From assembly GCA_947374315.1 (NCBI GenBank), contig CANCBK010000002.1, forward strand, positions 1 to 60,170: a DNA stretch of 60,170 nt. The letters run 5' to 3'. Positions within the stretch are counted from its first letter, which is position 1. Every line of letters starts with the position of its first letter. Source of the DNA: Burkholderiaceae bacterium. Lineage in GTDB: Bacteria > Pseudomonadota > Gammaproteobacteria > Burkholderiales > Burkholderiaceae. Shown here piece after piece: positions 48,729 to 57,928 of the stretch. The translations under genes were made by a program, and so were the position numbers. The notes under the pieces were generated by a model. It was not told where the DNA came from. It searched no databases and was given only the letters and a program-made list of their open reading frames with translations.

Positions 48729-51713
48729 ATGAGTCTGACTCGTAAATCCAATACCCCACAAAGCAGTCGTTCTGCACCTGCATCCCGTCTTATCGGTAGC
48801 TTGTCGCGTGGACTTCAATCTGCTGTGCCAACCATGGATCGCCGTACTTTTTTAAAGCGCTCTGGTGTCGGAGTCGGCGCTGGTATTGCTGCCAGTCAAT
48901 TAAGTTTGGTGCAAAAAGCATCTGCTGAGCCAAGCAAGGCAATGCTGGATGGCAAAGGCAAAATTGAGGTTAAGCGATCTATTTGCACCCACTGCTCAGT
49001 GGGTTGCGCGGTAGATGCTACGGTTGAGAATGGTGTTTGGGTTCGTCAAGACCCTGTATTTGATTCTCCGATTAACTTGGGTGCTCATTGCGCTAAAGGC
49101 GCGGCATTGCGTGAGCACGGTCATGGAGATTTCCGTTTGCGCTATCCGATGAAGTTGGTGGATGGTAAGTATCAGAGAATTTCTTGGGATCAGGCATTGA
49201 CTGAGATTACTGCGCAGATGAAAGATATCCGCAGCAAGTACTCTCCAGATGCGATGTTCTTCATCGGATCCTCTAAGCACAACAACGAGCAGTCTTACTT
49301 ATTGCGTAAGTGGGTTTCTTTCTTCGGAACAAATAATACGGACCATCAAGCGCGTATCTGTCACTCCACAACAGTTGCAGGTGTCGCAAACACTTGGGGC
49401 TATGGTGCGATGACCAATAGCTATAACGACATGATGAATGCGAAAGCTGCGCTGTACATTGGCTCAAATGCAGCTGAAGCGCATCCCGTCTCCATGATGA
49501 GTTTATTGCACGCGAAAGAGAATGGTTGCAAGGTTATTGTCGTAGACCCACGCTACACCCGAACTGCCGCAAAGTCCGATCAATATGTTCGTATTCGTTC
49601 TGGTACAGATATTCCATTCTTATTTGGCGTTCTGTATCACATTTTCAATAATGGTTGGGAAGACAAGAAGTACATCAATGATCGTGTATACGGCATGGAT
49701 GAGATTCGCAAAGAGGTGATGGAGAAGTGGACCCCTGCAAACGTTGAGCAAGCTTGCGGAGTGCCAGAAGCGCAAGTGTATAAAGTAGCCGAGACGATGG
49801 CGAAGAATCGTCCAAGTACCTTGGTTTGGTGCATGGGGCAGACTCAGCACACCATTGGCAATGCGATCGTTCGCGCGTCATGCATCTTGCAATTGGCCTT
49901 AGGTAACATCGGTAAATCTGGTGGCGGTGCGAATATTTTCCGTGGCCACGATAACGTTCAAGGCGCTACTGACGTTGGTCCTAACCCAGACTCATTGCCT
50001 GGTTACTATGGTCTTGCTGCTGGCTCATGGAAACACTTTGCTACGGTGTGGGGTGTTGATTACGAGTGGATTAAAGGGCGTTATGCCCCAGACATGATGG
50101 AGAAATCCGGCACCACAGTTTCTCGATGGGTTGATGCCGTTCTCGAGAAGAGCGACATGATTGATCAGCAAACCAATGTGAAGGGATTGTTTTTCTGGGG
50201 GCATGCTCCGAACTCACAAACTCGCGGTTTAGATATGAAGCGCGCGATGAATAAGTTGGATCTCTTGGTGGTGGTTGATCCATATCCAAGCGCTACAGCA
50301 GCGATGGCAGCAATGCCGGCCGCTGAAGGTGACGTAGTCAACAAGAATCGCAATGTGTACTTGTTGCCAGCAACGACGCAATTCGAAACAACGGGTTCCG
50401 CAACAGCCTCCAATCGCTCATTGCAGTGGCGTGAGAAAGTCATCGATCCATTGTTTGAGTCTGTTCCTGACCATGTGATCATGCAAGCCTTTGCTGATCG
50501 TCTTGGGTTTGGTGAAGAGTTATCAAAGAACTACAAGATGCTCAGCTCCAAGTTTGCCGGTAAGCAGTGGAGAGAGCCGCAGATTGAAGATATTTTGCGA
50601 GAGATTAATCGTTCCGTTTGGACAATTGGCTATACCGGTCAAACTCCTGAGCGTTTGAAAGCGCACATGAGAATGGTTGGCACTTTTGATCCGAAGACAT
50701 TGAAGTCTCGTGGCGGTGTAGATAAGGTAACTGGTTACGATACAACTGGCGACTACTACGGCTTGCCTTGGCCTTGTTATGGCACCGCAGAAATCAAGCA
50801 TCCAGGCTCGCCAAATCTCTATGACACTAGCAAGAGCGTCATGGAAGGTGGCGGGACTTTCCGCGCCAACTTTGGCGTTGAAAAAAACGGCAAGAATTTA
50901 TTGGCTGAAGATGGCTCTTATTCAAAAGGATCGGCAATTACCACTGGTTACCCAGAGTTTGATCACGTGCTTGTGAAAAAGCTAGGTTGGTGGGACCAGT
51001 TGACTCCAGATGAGCAGAAATTGGCAGAGGGCAAAAACTGGAAGACTGACTTATCTGGCGGTATCCAGCGCGTCGTCATGAAGAACGGCTGCAATCCATT
51101 TGGTAACGCAAAAGCACGCGCAGTGGTTTGGAACTTCCCAGATGCGATTCCAATTCATCGCGAGGCGCTCTTTAGTACTAATGAGCCAATGATGCGTAAG
51201 TATCCAACTGCGGCGGATAAGAAGAACTTCTGGCGCTTACCAACACTCTATAAAACAGTTCAGGATAAGAACTTGAATGAGAAGTTGTATGAGAAATTCC
51301 CAATCACCTTGACCTCGGGTCGCTTGGTTGAGTACGAAGGTGGAGGGGATGAAACCCGTTCCAATCCTTGGTTGGCTGAGTTGCAGCAGGAAAACTTCGT
51401 TGAGATCAATCCTAAGGCAGCTGAAGCTCGTGGTATTAAACATTGGGATTACGTTTGGGTTAAATCACCTACCGGTGCCAGAATTAAGGTTCGCGCATTG
51501 GTGACTGAGCGCGTAGATCAAGGCACTGCATTTGTACCATTCCACTTTGCTGGTTGGTGGCAGGGAACTGACTTGCGCAAATACTATCCAGAGGGCGCCG
51601 CCCCAATAGTTCAAGGTGAAGCAGTGAATACCGCTACAACCTATGGCTATGACATGGTGACCATGATGCAAGAAACTAAAACCACCATGTGTCAAATCGA
51701 GAAATTTGCCTAA
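48729..51713 (+). CDS. fdhA: Formate dehydrogenase catalytic subunit (periplasmic, Cys type)
   Basis: This molybdenum/tungsten bis-MGD oxidoreductase oxidises formate to CO2. It has 994 residues with AGGGAC upstream of ATG 48729. The Tat motif DRRTFLKRSG (Arg 38-39) is preceded by an unusually long 36-residue n-region. Next are the 4Fe-4S ligands CTHCSVGC plus a later Cys in GAHCAKGA. The metal ligand is Cys211 in ARICHSTTVAG, the position of selenocysteine in FdnG, so no Sec machinery is needed. The catalytic His follows at 212. Export is by Tat with the Fe-S subunit. Confidence 0.95.
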   Translation: MSLTRKSNTPQSSRSAPASRLIGSLSRGLQSAVPTMDRRTFLKRSGVGVGAGIAASQLSLVQKASAEPSKAMLDGKGKIEVKRSICTHCSVGCAVDATVENGVWVRQDPVFDSPINLGAHCAKGAALREHGHGDFRLRYPMKLVDGKYQRISWDQALTEITAQMKDIRSKYSPDAMFFIGSSKHNNEQSYLLRKWVSFFGTNNTDHQARICHSTTVAGVANTWGYGAMTNSYNDMMNAKAALYIGSNAAEAHPVSMMSLLHAKENGCKVIVVDPRYTRTAAKSDQYVRIRSGTDIPFLFGVLYHIFNNGWEDKKYINDRVYGMDEIRKEVMEKWTPANVEQACGVPEAQVYKVAETMAKNRPSTLVWCMGQTQHTIGNAIVRASCILQLALGNIGKSGGGANIFRGHDNVQGATDVGPNPDSLPGYYGLAAGSWKHFATVWGVDYEWIKGRYAPDMMEKSGTTVSRWVDAVLEKSDMIDQQTNVKGLFFWGHAPNSQTRGLDMKRAMNKLDLLVVVDPYPSATAAMAAMPAAEGDVVNKNRNVYLLPATTQFETTGSATASNRSLQWREKVIDPLFESVPDHVIMQAFADRLGFGEELSKNYKMLSSKFAGKQWREPQIEDILREINRSVWTIGYTGQTPERLKAHMRMVGTFDPKTLKSRGGVDKVTGYDTTGDYYGLPWPCYGTAEIKHPGSPNLYDTSKSVMEGGGTFRANFGVEKNGKNLLAEDGSYSKGSAITTGYPEFDHVLVKKLGWWDQLTPDEQKLAEGKNWKTDLSGGIQRVVMKNGCNPFGNAKARAVVWNFPDAIPIHREALFSTNEPMMRKYPTAADKKNFWRLPTLYKTVQDKNLNEKLYEKFPITLTSGRLVEYEGGGDETRSNPWLAELQQENFVEINPKAAEARGIKHWDYVWVKSPTGARIKVRALVTERVDQGTAFVPFHFAGWWQGTDLRKYYPEGAAPIVQGEAVNTATTYGYDMVTMMQETKTTMCQIEKFA

Positions 51714-51740
51714 GTTAAAAAATAAAGTCAGGAGAACACC

Positions 51741-52394
51741 ATGGCAAGAATGAAATTTATTTGTGATACAGAGCGATGCATTGAGTGCAACGGCTGTGTT
51801 ACTGCCTGTAAGAATGAAAACGAAGTGCCTTGGGGCATCACCCGTCGTCGAGTTGTCACGGTAAATGACGGCGTGATTGGTCAGGAGAAATCGGTATCCG
51901 TTGCTTGTATGCACTGTACAGATGCGCCTTGTATGGCGGTTTGTCCGGTTGACTGCTTTTACCGTACTGATGAAGGCGTGGTCTTGCACGACAAGGACAT
52001 CTGTATCGGCTGTGGTTACTGCTCTTTCGCATGCCCATTCGGTGCGCCTCAGTTCCTCAGTAAGGGTGCTTTCGGTGTGCGCAGCAAGATGGACAAGTGC
52101 ACATTCTGTAGTGGCGGCCCTGAAGCGAACGGTAGCGTTGCAGAGTTTGAAAAATATGGTCGCAATCGCTTGGCAGAGGGCAAGTTGCCCTTATGTGCTG
52201 AGATGTGTTCAACCAAGGCTTTGATTGGTGGCGATAGCGAAATTATTTCCAGCATCTACGGTAAACGTGTTGCGGTACGAGAGGCCAATGGCGGCTACCC
52301 GAGCAATAATATTTTTGGATGGTCTACTGCTTACGGCTCATCTGGCTTGCCAGCGCCAACACCTGCTGACAAAATTCCAGGAGTGAAATCATGA
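51741..52394 (+). CDS. fdhB: Formate dehydrogenase iron-sulfur (beta) subunit
   Basis: The 217-residue ferredoxin-type protein passes electrons from the catalytic subunit to the cytochrome. Cys-rich groups are CDTERCIECNGCVTAC, CMHCTDAPCMAVCPVDC, CIGCGYCSFACPFG, and CTFCSGG followed by CAEMCS. These account for four 4Fe-4S clusters as in FdnH. Unlike FdnH it ends without a C-terminal membrane helix and has no signal, so it is carried out by the Tat signal of FdhA. It overlaps the next gene by four bases (ATGA). Confidence 0.94.
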   Translation: MARMKFICDTERCIECNGCVTACKNENEVPWGITRRRVVTVNDGVIGQEKSVSVACMHCTDAPCMAVCPVDCFYRTDEGVVLHDKDICIGCGYCSFACPFGAPQFLSKGAFGVRSKMDKCTFCSGGPEANGSVAEFEKYGRNRLAEGKLPLCAEMCSTKALIGGDSEIISSIYGKRVAVREANGGYPSNNIFGWSTAYGSSGLPAPTPADKIPGVKS

Positions 52395-52627
52395 GATTCA
52401 ATTTCAAACTCCTTGGAGTCTGTTTGGCAGCAGGCATTCTACTTGCAGCCTGTTCTGAACCGCCAGAAATCGCGGCTAAGGCTGCTAAGCGTCCGGATGT
52501 GGCTCCTTACATGGGGGCTGATAACGGCTTCATGACTAAGGGCTGGACGCCTGGCAATCTAGAGAGCTGGACGGAAGCGATTAATAAGCGCAATCAGAAT
52601 CAGACTGAGTATTCACGCTTAAAGTGA
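52391..52627 (+). CDS. Small lipoprotein of the FDH cluster
   Basis: The 78-residue product has a lipoprotein signal ending LLAAC (Cys near 21). Its mature part of about 58 residues includes VAPYMGADNGFMTKGWTPGN and ESWTEAINKRNQNQTEYSRL. The sequence is recognised as a common companion between the beta and gamma FDH subunit genes, function unknown. The start overlaps the fdhB stop. Confidence 0.85.
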   Translation: MRFNFKLLGVCLAAGILLAACSEPPEIAAKAAKRPDVAPYMGADNGFMTKGWTPGNLESWTEAINKRNQNQTEYSRLK

Positions 52628-52674
52628 TCAGTTAAATAACAATAAATAAAACGAAAACGTTTAAGGATATTTGT

Positions 52675-53730
52675 ATGAATCGATCATTCTCTAGTGTTAG
52701 TCGCTCTTGGGTTCTGGCGCTAGGTGTATCGCTCAGTTTGTTGAGCGGAGTTTGCTTAGCAGAGCGTGCGCCAATGGAGCCATTGCCAACCCCTAGCGGC
52801 GTTGATATTCCTAAAAATCTCAATAACATTGCCAACGGAACGCAAGCCCAATCACAACCAGCAAATACTGCGCCCAAGGAAGGTGCGATTTGGGATACGG
52901 CCAACAGCGATCCTTATAACTATGTCAGCATTCCGGATAAAGAGGCTAGCGTATTGATTCAGCGCTCCGGTCAGCAGTGGCGCCTCATTCGCAATGGTGT
53001 GATTACCGTATATGGCGCTTGGTTATTGGCGCTTGCCTTTTTTGGTATAGCAGCAATGTTTCTGGTCAAAGGATCAATTAAGTTGCATGAGCCTTTATCT
53101 GGTGTAAAGATCAAGCGCTTTAATGGCGTTGATCGATTAACTCACTGGACGATGGCATTTAGCTTTATCGCTCTTGCGTTTACGGGATTGATGATTTTGT
53201 ATGGTAAATACTTTGCGATGCCTTTAATGGGTGGTGTTGCTTATGGCTCTTTCTTAATGGTCTGCAAGAACATTCATAACTTCACTGGCCCATTATTTAC
53301 TTTGAGCGTCGTGATTTTCTTCCTCCTGTTTGTACGCAAGAATATTCCTGAAAAGGGCGATTTACAGTGGCTACTAACATTCGGTGGAATGATGAGTGGA
53401 AAACATGTACCTGCCGGCTTTTTTAATATGGGCGAAAAAATCTGGTTCTGGTTTGGTATGGTTGTTTTAGGGCTGACCATTTCGGCCTCTGGATTCATGC
53501 TCGATATGATTGTGCCGTTTATGGATATTCATTACCTACGCGGCACCATGCAGTTGGCCAACATCATTCATAGCTCTGCCGCTATCTTGATGACAGCTAT
53601 GGCGATGGGTCATATCTATATTGGTACGATTGGTATGCAAGGCTCAATCGACGGCATGAAAGATGGTTATGTTGATGCTACTTGGGCTAAAGAGCATCAT
53701 GAGATTTGGTACAACAAGATTAATAAATAA
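52675..53730 (+). CDS. fdoI: Formate dehydrogenase cytochrome b (gamma) subunit
   Basis: This membrane cytochrome b carries electrons from the periplasmic FDH to quinone. The 351-residue protein has a signal peptide (cleavage near SGVCLA-ER, residue 29). A Pro-rich periplasmic stretch (about 30-100) precedes a helix near 113. The four-helix b-type core then shows DRLTHWTMAFSFIALAFTGL, HNFTGPLF, an internal region with GEKIWFWFGMVV, and NIIHSSAAILMTAMAMGHIY. The His residues in these segments are the expected heme ligands. The N-terminal extension is longer than in FdnI. Confidence 0.92.
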   Translation: MNRSFSSVSRSWVLALGVSLSLLSGVCLAERAPMEPLPTPSGVDIPKNLNNIANGTQAQSQPANTAPKEGAIWDTANSDPYNYVSIPDKEASVLIQRSGQQWRLIRNGVITVYGAWLLALAFFGIAAMFLVKGSIKLHEPLSGVKIKRFNGVDRLTHWTMAFSFIALAFTGLMILYGKYFAMPLMGGVAYGSFLMVCKNIHNFTGPLFTLSVVIFFLLFVRKNIPEKGDLQWLLTFGGMMSGKHVPAGFFNMGEKIWFWFGMVVLGLTISASGFMLDMIVPFMDIHYLRGTMQLANIIHSSAAILMTAMAMGHIYIGTIGMQGSIDGMKDGYVDATWAKEHHEIWYNKINK

Positions 53731-53740
53731 GGACAAAGCC

Positions 53741-54037
53741 ATGAAAAAAAGTATTGCTTTCACACTCTGTTCATTTGTAACGGTTGCGGCTTTCGCTGCT
53801 TTACCTCCGCTCACTCCTGAGGCGCAAGAAGCTGCGAATTTAGCTAAGGCTAAGGCGGCTTATGGCGACAAGGTTGCGGTATATCAGTTATGCCAATCAC
53901 AAAATAAGGTTGCCGATCGCTTCAGAGTATCTGGCACGCCAGCGCCGGCAGCTTGTGTTGCTCCACCCCCATTTGTGGCGCCGGTAACTGCCGCCGCCGC
54001 TCCAGCCGTCTCGCCTTCAGCACCGGCAACGAAGTAA
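53741..54037 (+). CDS. Small exported Ala/Pro-rich protein of the FDH cluster
   Basis: From ATG 53741 (AAGGA upstream) the 98-residue product has a signal peptide (cleavage near AAFA-AL, residue 19) and LTPEAQEAANLAKAKAAYGD. A pair of cysteines (YQLCQS and PAACVA) may form a disulfide. The tail is rich in Ala and Pro, ending PSAPATK. I recognise no cofactor motif; the function is unknown. It ends one base before the convergent tup gene. Confidence 0.8.
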   Translation: MKKSIAFTLCSFVTVAAFAALPPLTPEAQEAANLAKAKAAYGDKVAVYQLCQSQNKVADRFRVSGTPAPAACVAPPPFVAPVTAAAAPAVSPSAPATK

Positions 54038-54748
54038 CTAATCCGCTAGTAGTTCTTGACGCAAGTAGCGCTTCGCTGCTGGTGTTTGGGGGTTAGAAAA
54101 GAAAGGGCCTACGGGTCCTTTTTCTTTGATCTCAGCATGATCAATAAAGATGATGTATTCCGCTAATCTCTGTACTTGCGCTAGCTGGTGCGAAGTAAAA
54201 ACAACATCTGTTCCTTGATGCTTAAATTGGCGAATCATTTCTTCGACTTGCTCTGTAGTATTGGGATCCAAATTGGCGGTTGGCTCATCGAGTAGAACTA
54301 AGCTCGGCTTTAGCAGCATGGCTCGACCTAAGCAGAGCTTCTGTCTTTCTCCTGCGGACAGTTTTTGAGCTGGGCTATTGGCCAGATGACTTAGGCCAAT
54401 ACGCACCATCATTGCATCAATTTCTGCTGGGCTAATGGTGGGGTCGATATCGTGCACCAGGGCGATATTGGTTCGGGCTGAGGCTTTGATCATTGGGGTA
54501 TGGTGCAATACTAAGGAGGAGCGCACCCTGCCTGTTGAAAAAGTCACGGTCCCTGAGTCGGCTTTGATGACCCCGTCTATCAGTTTCAGGAGGGTAGTTT
54601 TACCTGCCCCATTGGGGCCAATACAAGCGCAAATGCGATCTGTTGGAATGAGCGCATGCGGAATATTTAATATAGTCTGCCCATCGCTCTTAACGATGAC
54701 ATTCTTGAGTTCAATAAAGCGCTTGAACTCTTCTGTTGGCTTAACCAT
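54038..54748 (-). CDS. tupC: ABC transporter ATPase, probably tungstate/molybdate
   Basis: I take the start ATG at 54748; the longer frame begins inside the permease gene. The 236-residue ATPase has Walker A GPNGAGKTT, signature LSAGERQKL and Walker B LVLLDEPTA. The sequence style is that of the tungstate importer TupC/WtpC-type rather than ModC: it lacks a C-terminal TOBE domain. Overlap of 8 bases with tupB shows coupling. Its place next to formate dehydrogenase supports W or Mo supply. Confidence 0.82.
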   Translation of the reverse strand: MVKPTEEFKRFIELKNVIVKSDGQTILNIPHALIPTDRICACIGPNGAGKTTLLKLIDGVIKADSGTVTFSTGRVRSSLVLHHTPMIKASARTNIALVHDIDPTISPAEIDAMMVRIGLSHLANSPAQKLSAGERQKLCLGRAMLLKPSLVLLDEPTANLDPNTTEQVEEMIRQFKHQGTDVVFTSHQLAQVQRLAEYIIFIDHAEIKEKGPVGPFFSNPQTPAAKRYLRQELLAD

Positions 54749-55436
54749 ATCGACGCTCCGCAATTTGGCGCACTGCAAAAGTAAATAGATTTGCCAGCAA
54801 TACAAATGTTAGAAGCACAATGCCCAGGGCAAGCGCTAATGGCAGATCACCTTTACTGGTTTCCAGAGCAATGGCGGTAGTCATCGTGCGGGTGGACTGG
54901 TCAATATTGCCGCCTACGATCATCACTGCGCCGACTTCTGAAATGGCTCTAGCAAGCCCGGCTAGGATCGCAATGGTGAGTGAGAAGCGGCAGTCCAAGA
55001 TTAGCCATTTAAGGGCGGATATCCTTGGTAAGCGGAGTGTCAAAAATGAATCCCGATGAATTCTCCAGGAATCTTCCAGAATTTGGCGGCTCAGGGCGGC
55101 AATTAAAGGGGTTGTTAGCAATGTTTGGGCTAGGATCATGCCTTTGGGTGTAAAGAGCCACCCCCACGCCCCTAAGGGCCCTGTATGAGAGAGTAAGAGG
55201 TAGACCACGACGCCAACAATGACTGTAGGCACTCCCATGAGGGTATTAAGGGTGACGGTGATCGCTTGTTTGCTCCGAAATTCTTCGGTAGCCAGAAGGG
55301 CGCCAATGGGAAGTCCAAGCAGAGTGCCCAATAAGAGGGCAGACAGACTCACCTGTAATGAGACCAGCACAATACCAATTACCCCGGCATCTAAATGCAC
55401 GAGTAACCTGAAGGCATCCTGAAAGGTCATAAACAT
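54741..55436 (-). CDS. tupB: ABC transporter permease, probably tungstate
   Basis: The 231-residue membrane protein (start ATG 55436, or 55430 two codons later) has about five helices. The EAA-type loop is ARAISEVGAVMIVGGNI, a pattern typical of TupB tungstate and related permeases. It is transcribed before tupC. No substrate-binding protein (TupA) lies beside it: the upstream neighbour is divergent. The ORF also starts further upstream, but that region has no ribosome site. Confidence 0.82.
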   Translation of the reverse strand: MFMTFQDAFRLLVHLDAGVIGIVLVSLQVSLSALLLGTLLGLPIGALLATEEFRSKQAITVTLNTLMGVPTVIVGVVVYLLLSHTGPLGAWGWLFTPKGMILAQTLLTTPLIAALSRQILEDSWRIHRDSFLTLRLPRISALKWLILDCRFSLTIAILAGLARAISEVGAVMIVGGNIDQSTRTMTTAIALETSKGDLPLALALGIVLLTFVLLANLFTFAVRQIAERRYG

Positions 55437-55503
55437 GGGCTTGATTCTAGCAAGGGCTGGCAAAATGGGGTGAATGCAACCAATTAACCTATTTTTTTGA
55501 CCT

Positions 55504-55704
55504 ATGGCTGAAGTCATTTGCCTCTGCAATGAAGTCCTAGATACCGATCTTCGCGAATACCTCGATAGTCATTTGATTGAGTCGATTGATGAGTTGCGCG
55601 AGCAGGCTTCGATTTGCAATAAATGCATGCAGTGCCAAGACCTGGTTGAGAGCGAAATTTATTTGGCACGCGTCCGTCGACAGCGATCGGCAGGGCAGTT
55701 CTGA
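55504..55704 (+). CDS. BFD-like [2Fe-2S] protein
   Basis: The 66-residue protein has the bacterioferritin-associated ferredoxin pattern. C6 and C8 (CLC), then C38 and C41 (CNKC) bind one 2Fe-2S cluster; a further Cys44 follows. Similar domains control redox-linked proteins such as NAD(P)H nitrite reductases. No bacterioferritin gene is in the window, so its partner is unknown. The stop overlaps the next start by one base (TGATG). Confidence 0.83.
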   Translation: MAEVICLCNEVLDTDLREYLDSHLIESIDELREQASICNKCMQCQDLVESEIYLARVRRQRSAGQF

Positions 55705-56456
55705 TGACTCAAGCCAAGTCCGCTCGTTTCAGTGTCGTGACTATGAACGTGCATAAAGGCTTATCCCCTTTACACAGAAGATCTACGATTTATGAATTGC
55801 GTCAGAAGATGCGTACTCACCATCCAGATTTGCTATTCTTGCAAGAGTTACAGCAAGAGCATCGTGGCCGCATTAGGCGCTTTGGGCATTGGCCAATAAT
55901 GGAGTTGACCCATTTCTTATCTGAAGATTTTTGGCATGACTGGCATTACGGAAAAAATGTCGAATATCCAGATGGCCACCACGGAAACGCGATCTTGTCT
56001 AAAAGGCCATTGCACAAGGGTGAGAATTACGACATTTCAGCATATCGATTTGAGAGGCGTGGACTACTCCATAGCGTCACCCATCTAGACGGGGTATCAA
56101 CCCCAATTCATTGTTTTTGTGTTCATCTCGCATTATTCGAGCGGGGCCGAGAGCGCCAGCTTACTGAGATTATTCATTACATTGATTCACTTGCTGACGG
56201 AGGTCCAACGATTGTTGCTGGTGACTTTAATGATTGGCGCAATCGCATCAGTGCGCCTATGCAGATGGCTGGCTTTAATGAAGTCTTTGAAGTGCTTACT
56301 GGCGCCCCTGCGAAAACCTTCCCTAGTATGAAGCCGATACTTCCGATGGATCGAATTTATGTCCGTGGATTAAAAATTCATTCTGCTGAAATTTTGTATG
56401 AATGGCTAAAATTATCTGATCATCTCGCGATTGCCGCGGAACTTGAAATCTTATGA
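55704..56456 (+). CDS. Endonuclease/exonuclease/phosphatase family protein (YbhP-like)
   Basis: The 250-residue soluble protein has the EEP fold with TMNVHKGLS, LFLQELQQEH, AGDFNDWR and SDHLAIAAE giving the metal and catalytic residues. EEP enzymes hydrolyse phosphodiesters in nucleic acids or lipids. It overlaps the cardiolipin synthase gene by four bases (ATGA), as ybhP and clsB do in Escherichia coli. This suggests a lipid phosphodiester role; that is inference. Confidence 0.87.
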   Translation: MTQAKSARFSVVTMNVHKGLSPLHRRSTIYELRQKMRTHHPDLLFLQELQQEHRGRIRRFGHWPIMELTHFLSEDFWHDWHYGKNVEYPDGHHGNAILSKRPLHKGENYDISAYRFERRGLLHSVTHLDGVSTPIHCFCVHLALFERGRERQLTEIIHYIDSLADGGPTIVAGDFNDWRNRISAPMQMAGFNEVFEVLTGAPAKTFPSMKPILPMDRIYVRGLKIHSAEILYEWLKLSDHLAIAAELEIL

Positions 56457-57928
56457 ATATATTAAATTATCTGCTGGGCTCTTCATTTGGATCCTCTTTG
56501 ATTTGGATCCCATTAACACATACGCTGATCGTTACTATTTTTGGCTTCCATTTGATTTCAGCGAGGCGGCCAGTGAGTGTGGCGATAGCCTGGTTTTTGA
56601 TTGTGGTGTTGTTCCCGCTGATTGGAATCAGCCTATATATTTTGATTGGTGAGCGCCCAGTAGGTCGCAAGCTGACTCGCAAAATCATCCGCATGAATAA
56701 AGAATATACGGCCATCGCTGAAGCGATGCGCAGTCGCCATTTGACGGATAGGCAATTACTCCCAATTGAGGGTAGGGCACTTAGTCAATTAGCTGAGGCT
56801 AAAAATGGTTCTCCAGTAGTTGCGGGTAATCACATAGAGCTATTCACAAACTCGCTAGAGATCTTGCAATACTTTATTGATGAGATTAATCAGGCAAAAA
56901 AATCTCTTCACTTAGAGTTTTATATTTGGGCTCTCGGGGGTGATGCAGATCGTGTTGGGGAGGCGCTTATTGCCGCCGCAAAGCGGGGCGTAGCTTGTAG
57001 AGTGCTTTTAGATTCGTTGGGTAGTAAGGATTGGTTTAAGTCTAGCTGGCCCAATCAATTTAGGGATGCCGGAATTCAAGTGACTGAGGCGCTGCCCATC
57101 CAAATTGGCCGTTTTCAATTTCGCCGCGCTGATCTGCGCTTACATCGAAAAATATTTGTTATTGATAATACGATCGTGTGGACAGGCAGCATGAATTTGG
57201 TTGACCCTCGCACCTTCAAGCAGGATTCGGGGGTGGGGGAATGGGTTGATGCCATGGTCAGAATCAAGGGCCCAGTCGCCTCACAATTTGAATTGACCTT
57301 TTCATTTGACTGGAGTGTCGACAATTCCAGGATTACACATTTCAACGATATAGTGTCCGCCCCCAGTCCGACTGAAGGCAAGGCATTGGCTCAAGAGTTT
57401 TCTTCTGGACCAGTTTATCGCGACGATATTTTGTATCAGGTATTGCTCTCGGCCATCATGGACGCACGTCAAGAACTCACAATCACTACCCCATACTTTG
57501 GTCCTGATGATGGCTTAATGCAGGCGTTGATGGCAGCAGCAGGGCGAGGCGTAAAGGTTACTCTGATCGTGCCAAAATTAAATGACTCCACTTTAGTAGC
57601 ATGGAGTAGCCGCAGTTTTTATGGCGATCTCTTGAGTGCTGGCGTCAATATTGCAGAGTTTCATGGGGGACTTTTGCATACGAAGAGCCTCTTGATAGAC
57701 AAGAGAATCGCAATTTTTGGCTCTGTCAACTTTGATCAACGAAGTCTGCGTCTAAATTTTGAGATTAGTTTGATTGTGTATGACGATGAGTTTTGCGCAA
57801 AACTAGATGGCTTGATTGGCAATTATTTAGCTCAATCCGATATGGTCAATCCAGCGATTTGGGCTAAGCGACCGCGTTGGCGCATCTTGCTTGAAAACGC
57901 GGCCCACTTAACATCGCCTTTACTTTAA
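56453..57928 (+). CDS. cls: Cardiolipin synthase, two HKD domains
   Basis: Cardiolipin synthase joins two phosphatidylglycerols into cardiolipin and glycerol. The 491-residue protein has two N-terminal membrane helices (about 8-60) and two phospholipase-D motifs. HRKIFVIDN (first HKD) follows LHLEFYIWALGG, and HTKSLLIDKRIAIFGSVNFD is the second HKD near residue 410. The length and membrane helices resemble ClsA more than ClsB. Its stop overlaps the convergent CoA-transferase by four bases. Confidence 0.92.
   Translation: MNILNYLLGSSFGSSLIWIPLTHTLIVTIFGFHLISARRPVSVAIAWFLIVVLFPLIGISLYILIGERPVGRKLTRKIIRMNKEYTAIAEAMRSRHLTDRQLLPIEGRALSQLAEAKNGSPVVAGNHIELFTNSLEILQYFIDEINQAKKSLHLEFYIWALGGDADRVGEALIAAAKRGVACRVLLDSLGSKDWFKSSWPNQFRDAGIQVTEALPIQIGRFQFRRADLRLHRKIFVIDNTIVWTGSMNLVDPRTFKQDSGVGEWVDAMVRIKGPVASQFELTFSFDWSVDNSRITHFNDIVSAPSPTEGKALAQEFSSGPVYRDDILYQVLLSAIMDARQELTITTPYFGPDDGLMQALMAAAGRGVKVTLIVPKLNDSTLVAWSSRSFYGDLLSAGVNIAEFHGGLLHTKSLLIDKRIAIFGSVNFDQRSLRLNFEISLIVYDDEFCAKLDGLIGNYLAQSDMVNPAIWAKRPRWRILLENAAHLTSPLL

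Noticed and set aside
52675..53730. FDH gamma N-terminal extension as a separate gene
   Set aside because: The signal peptide and the helices are in one uninterrupted frame, so it is one protein.
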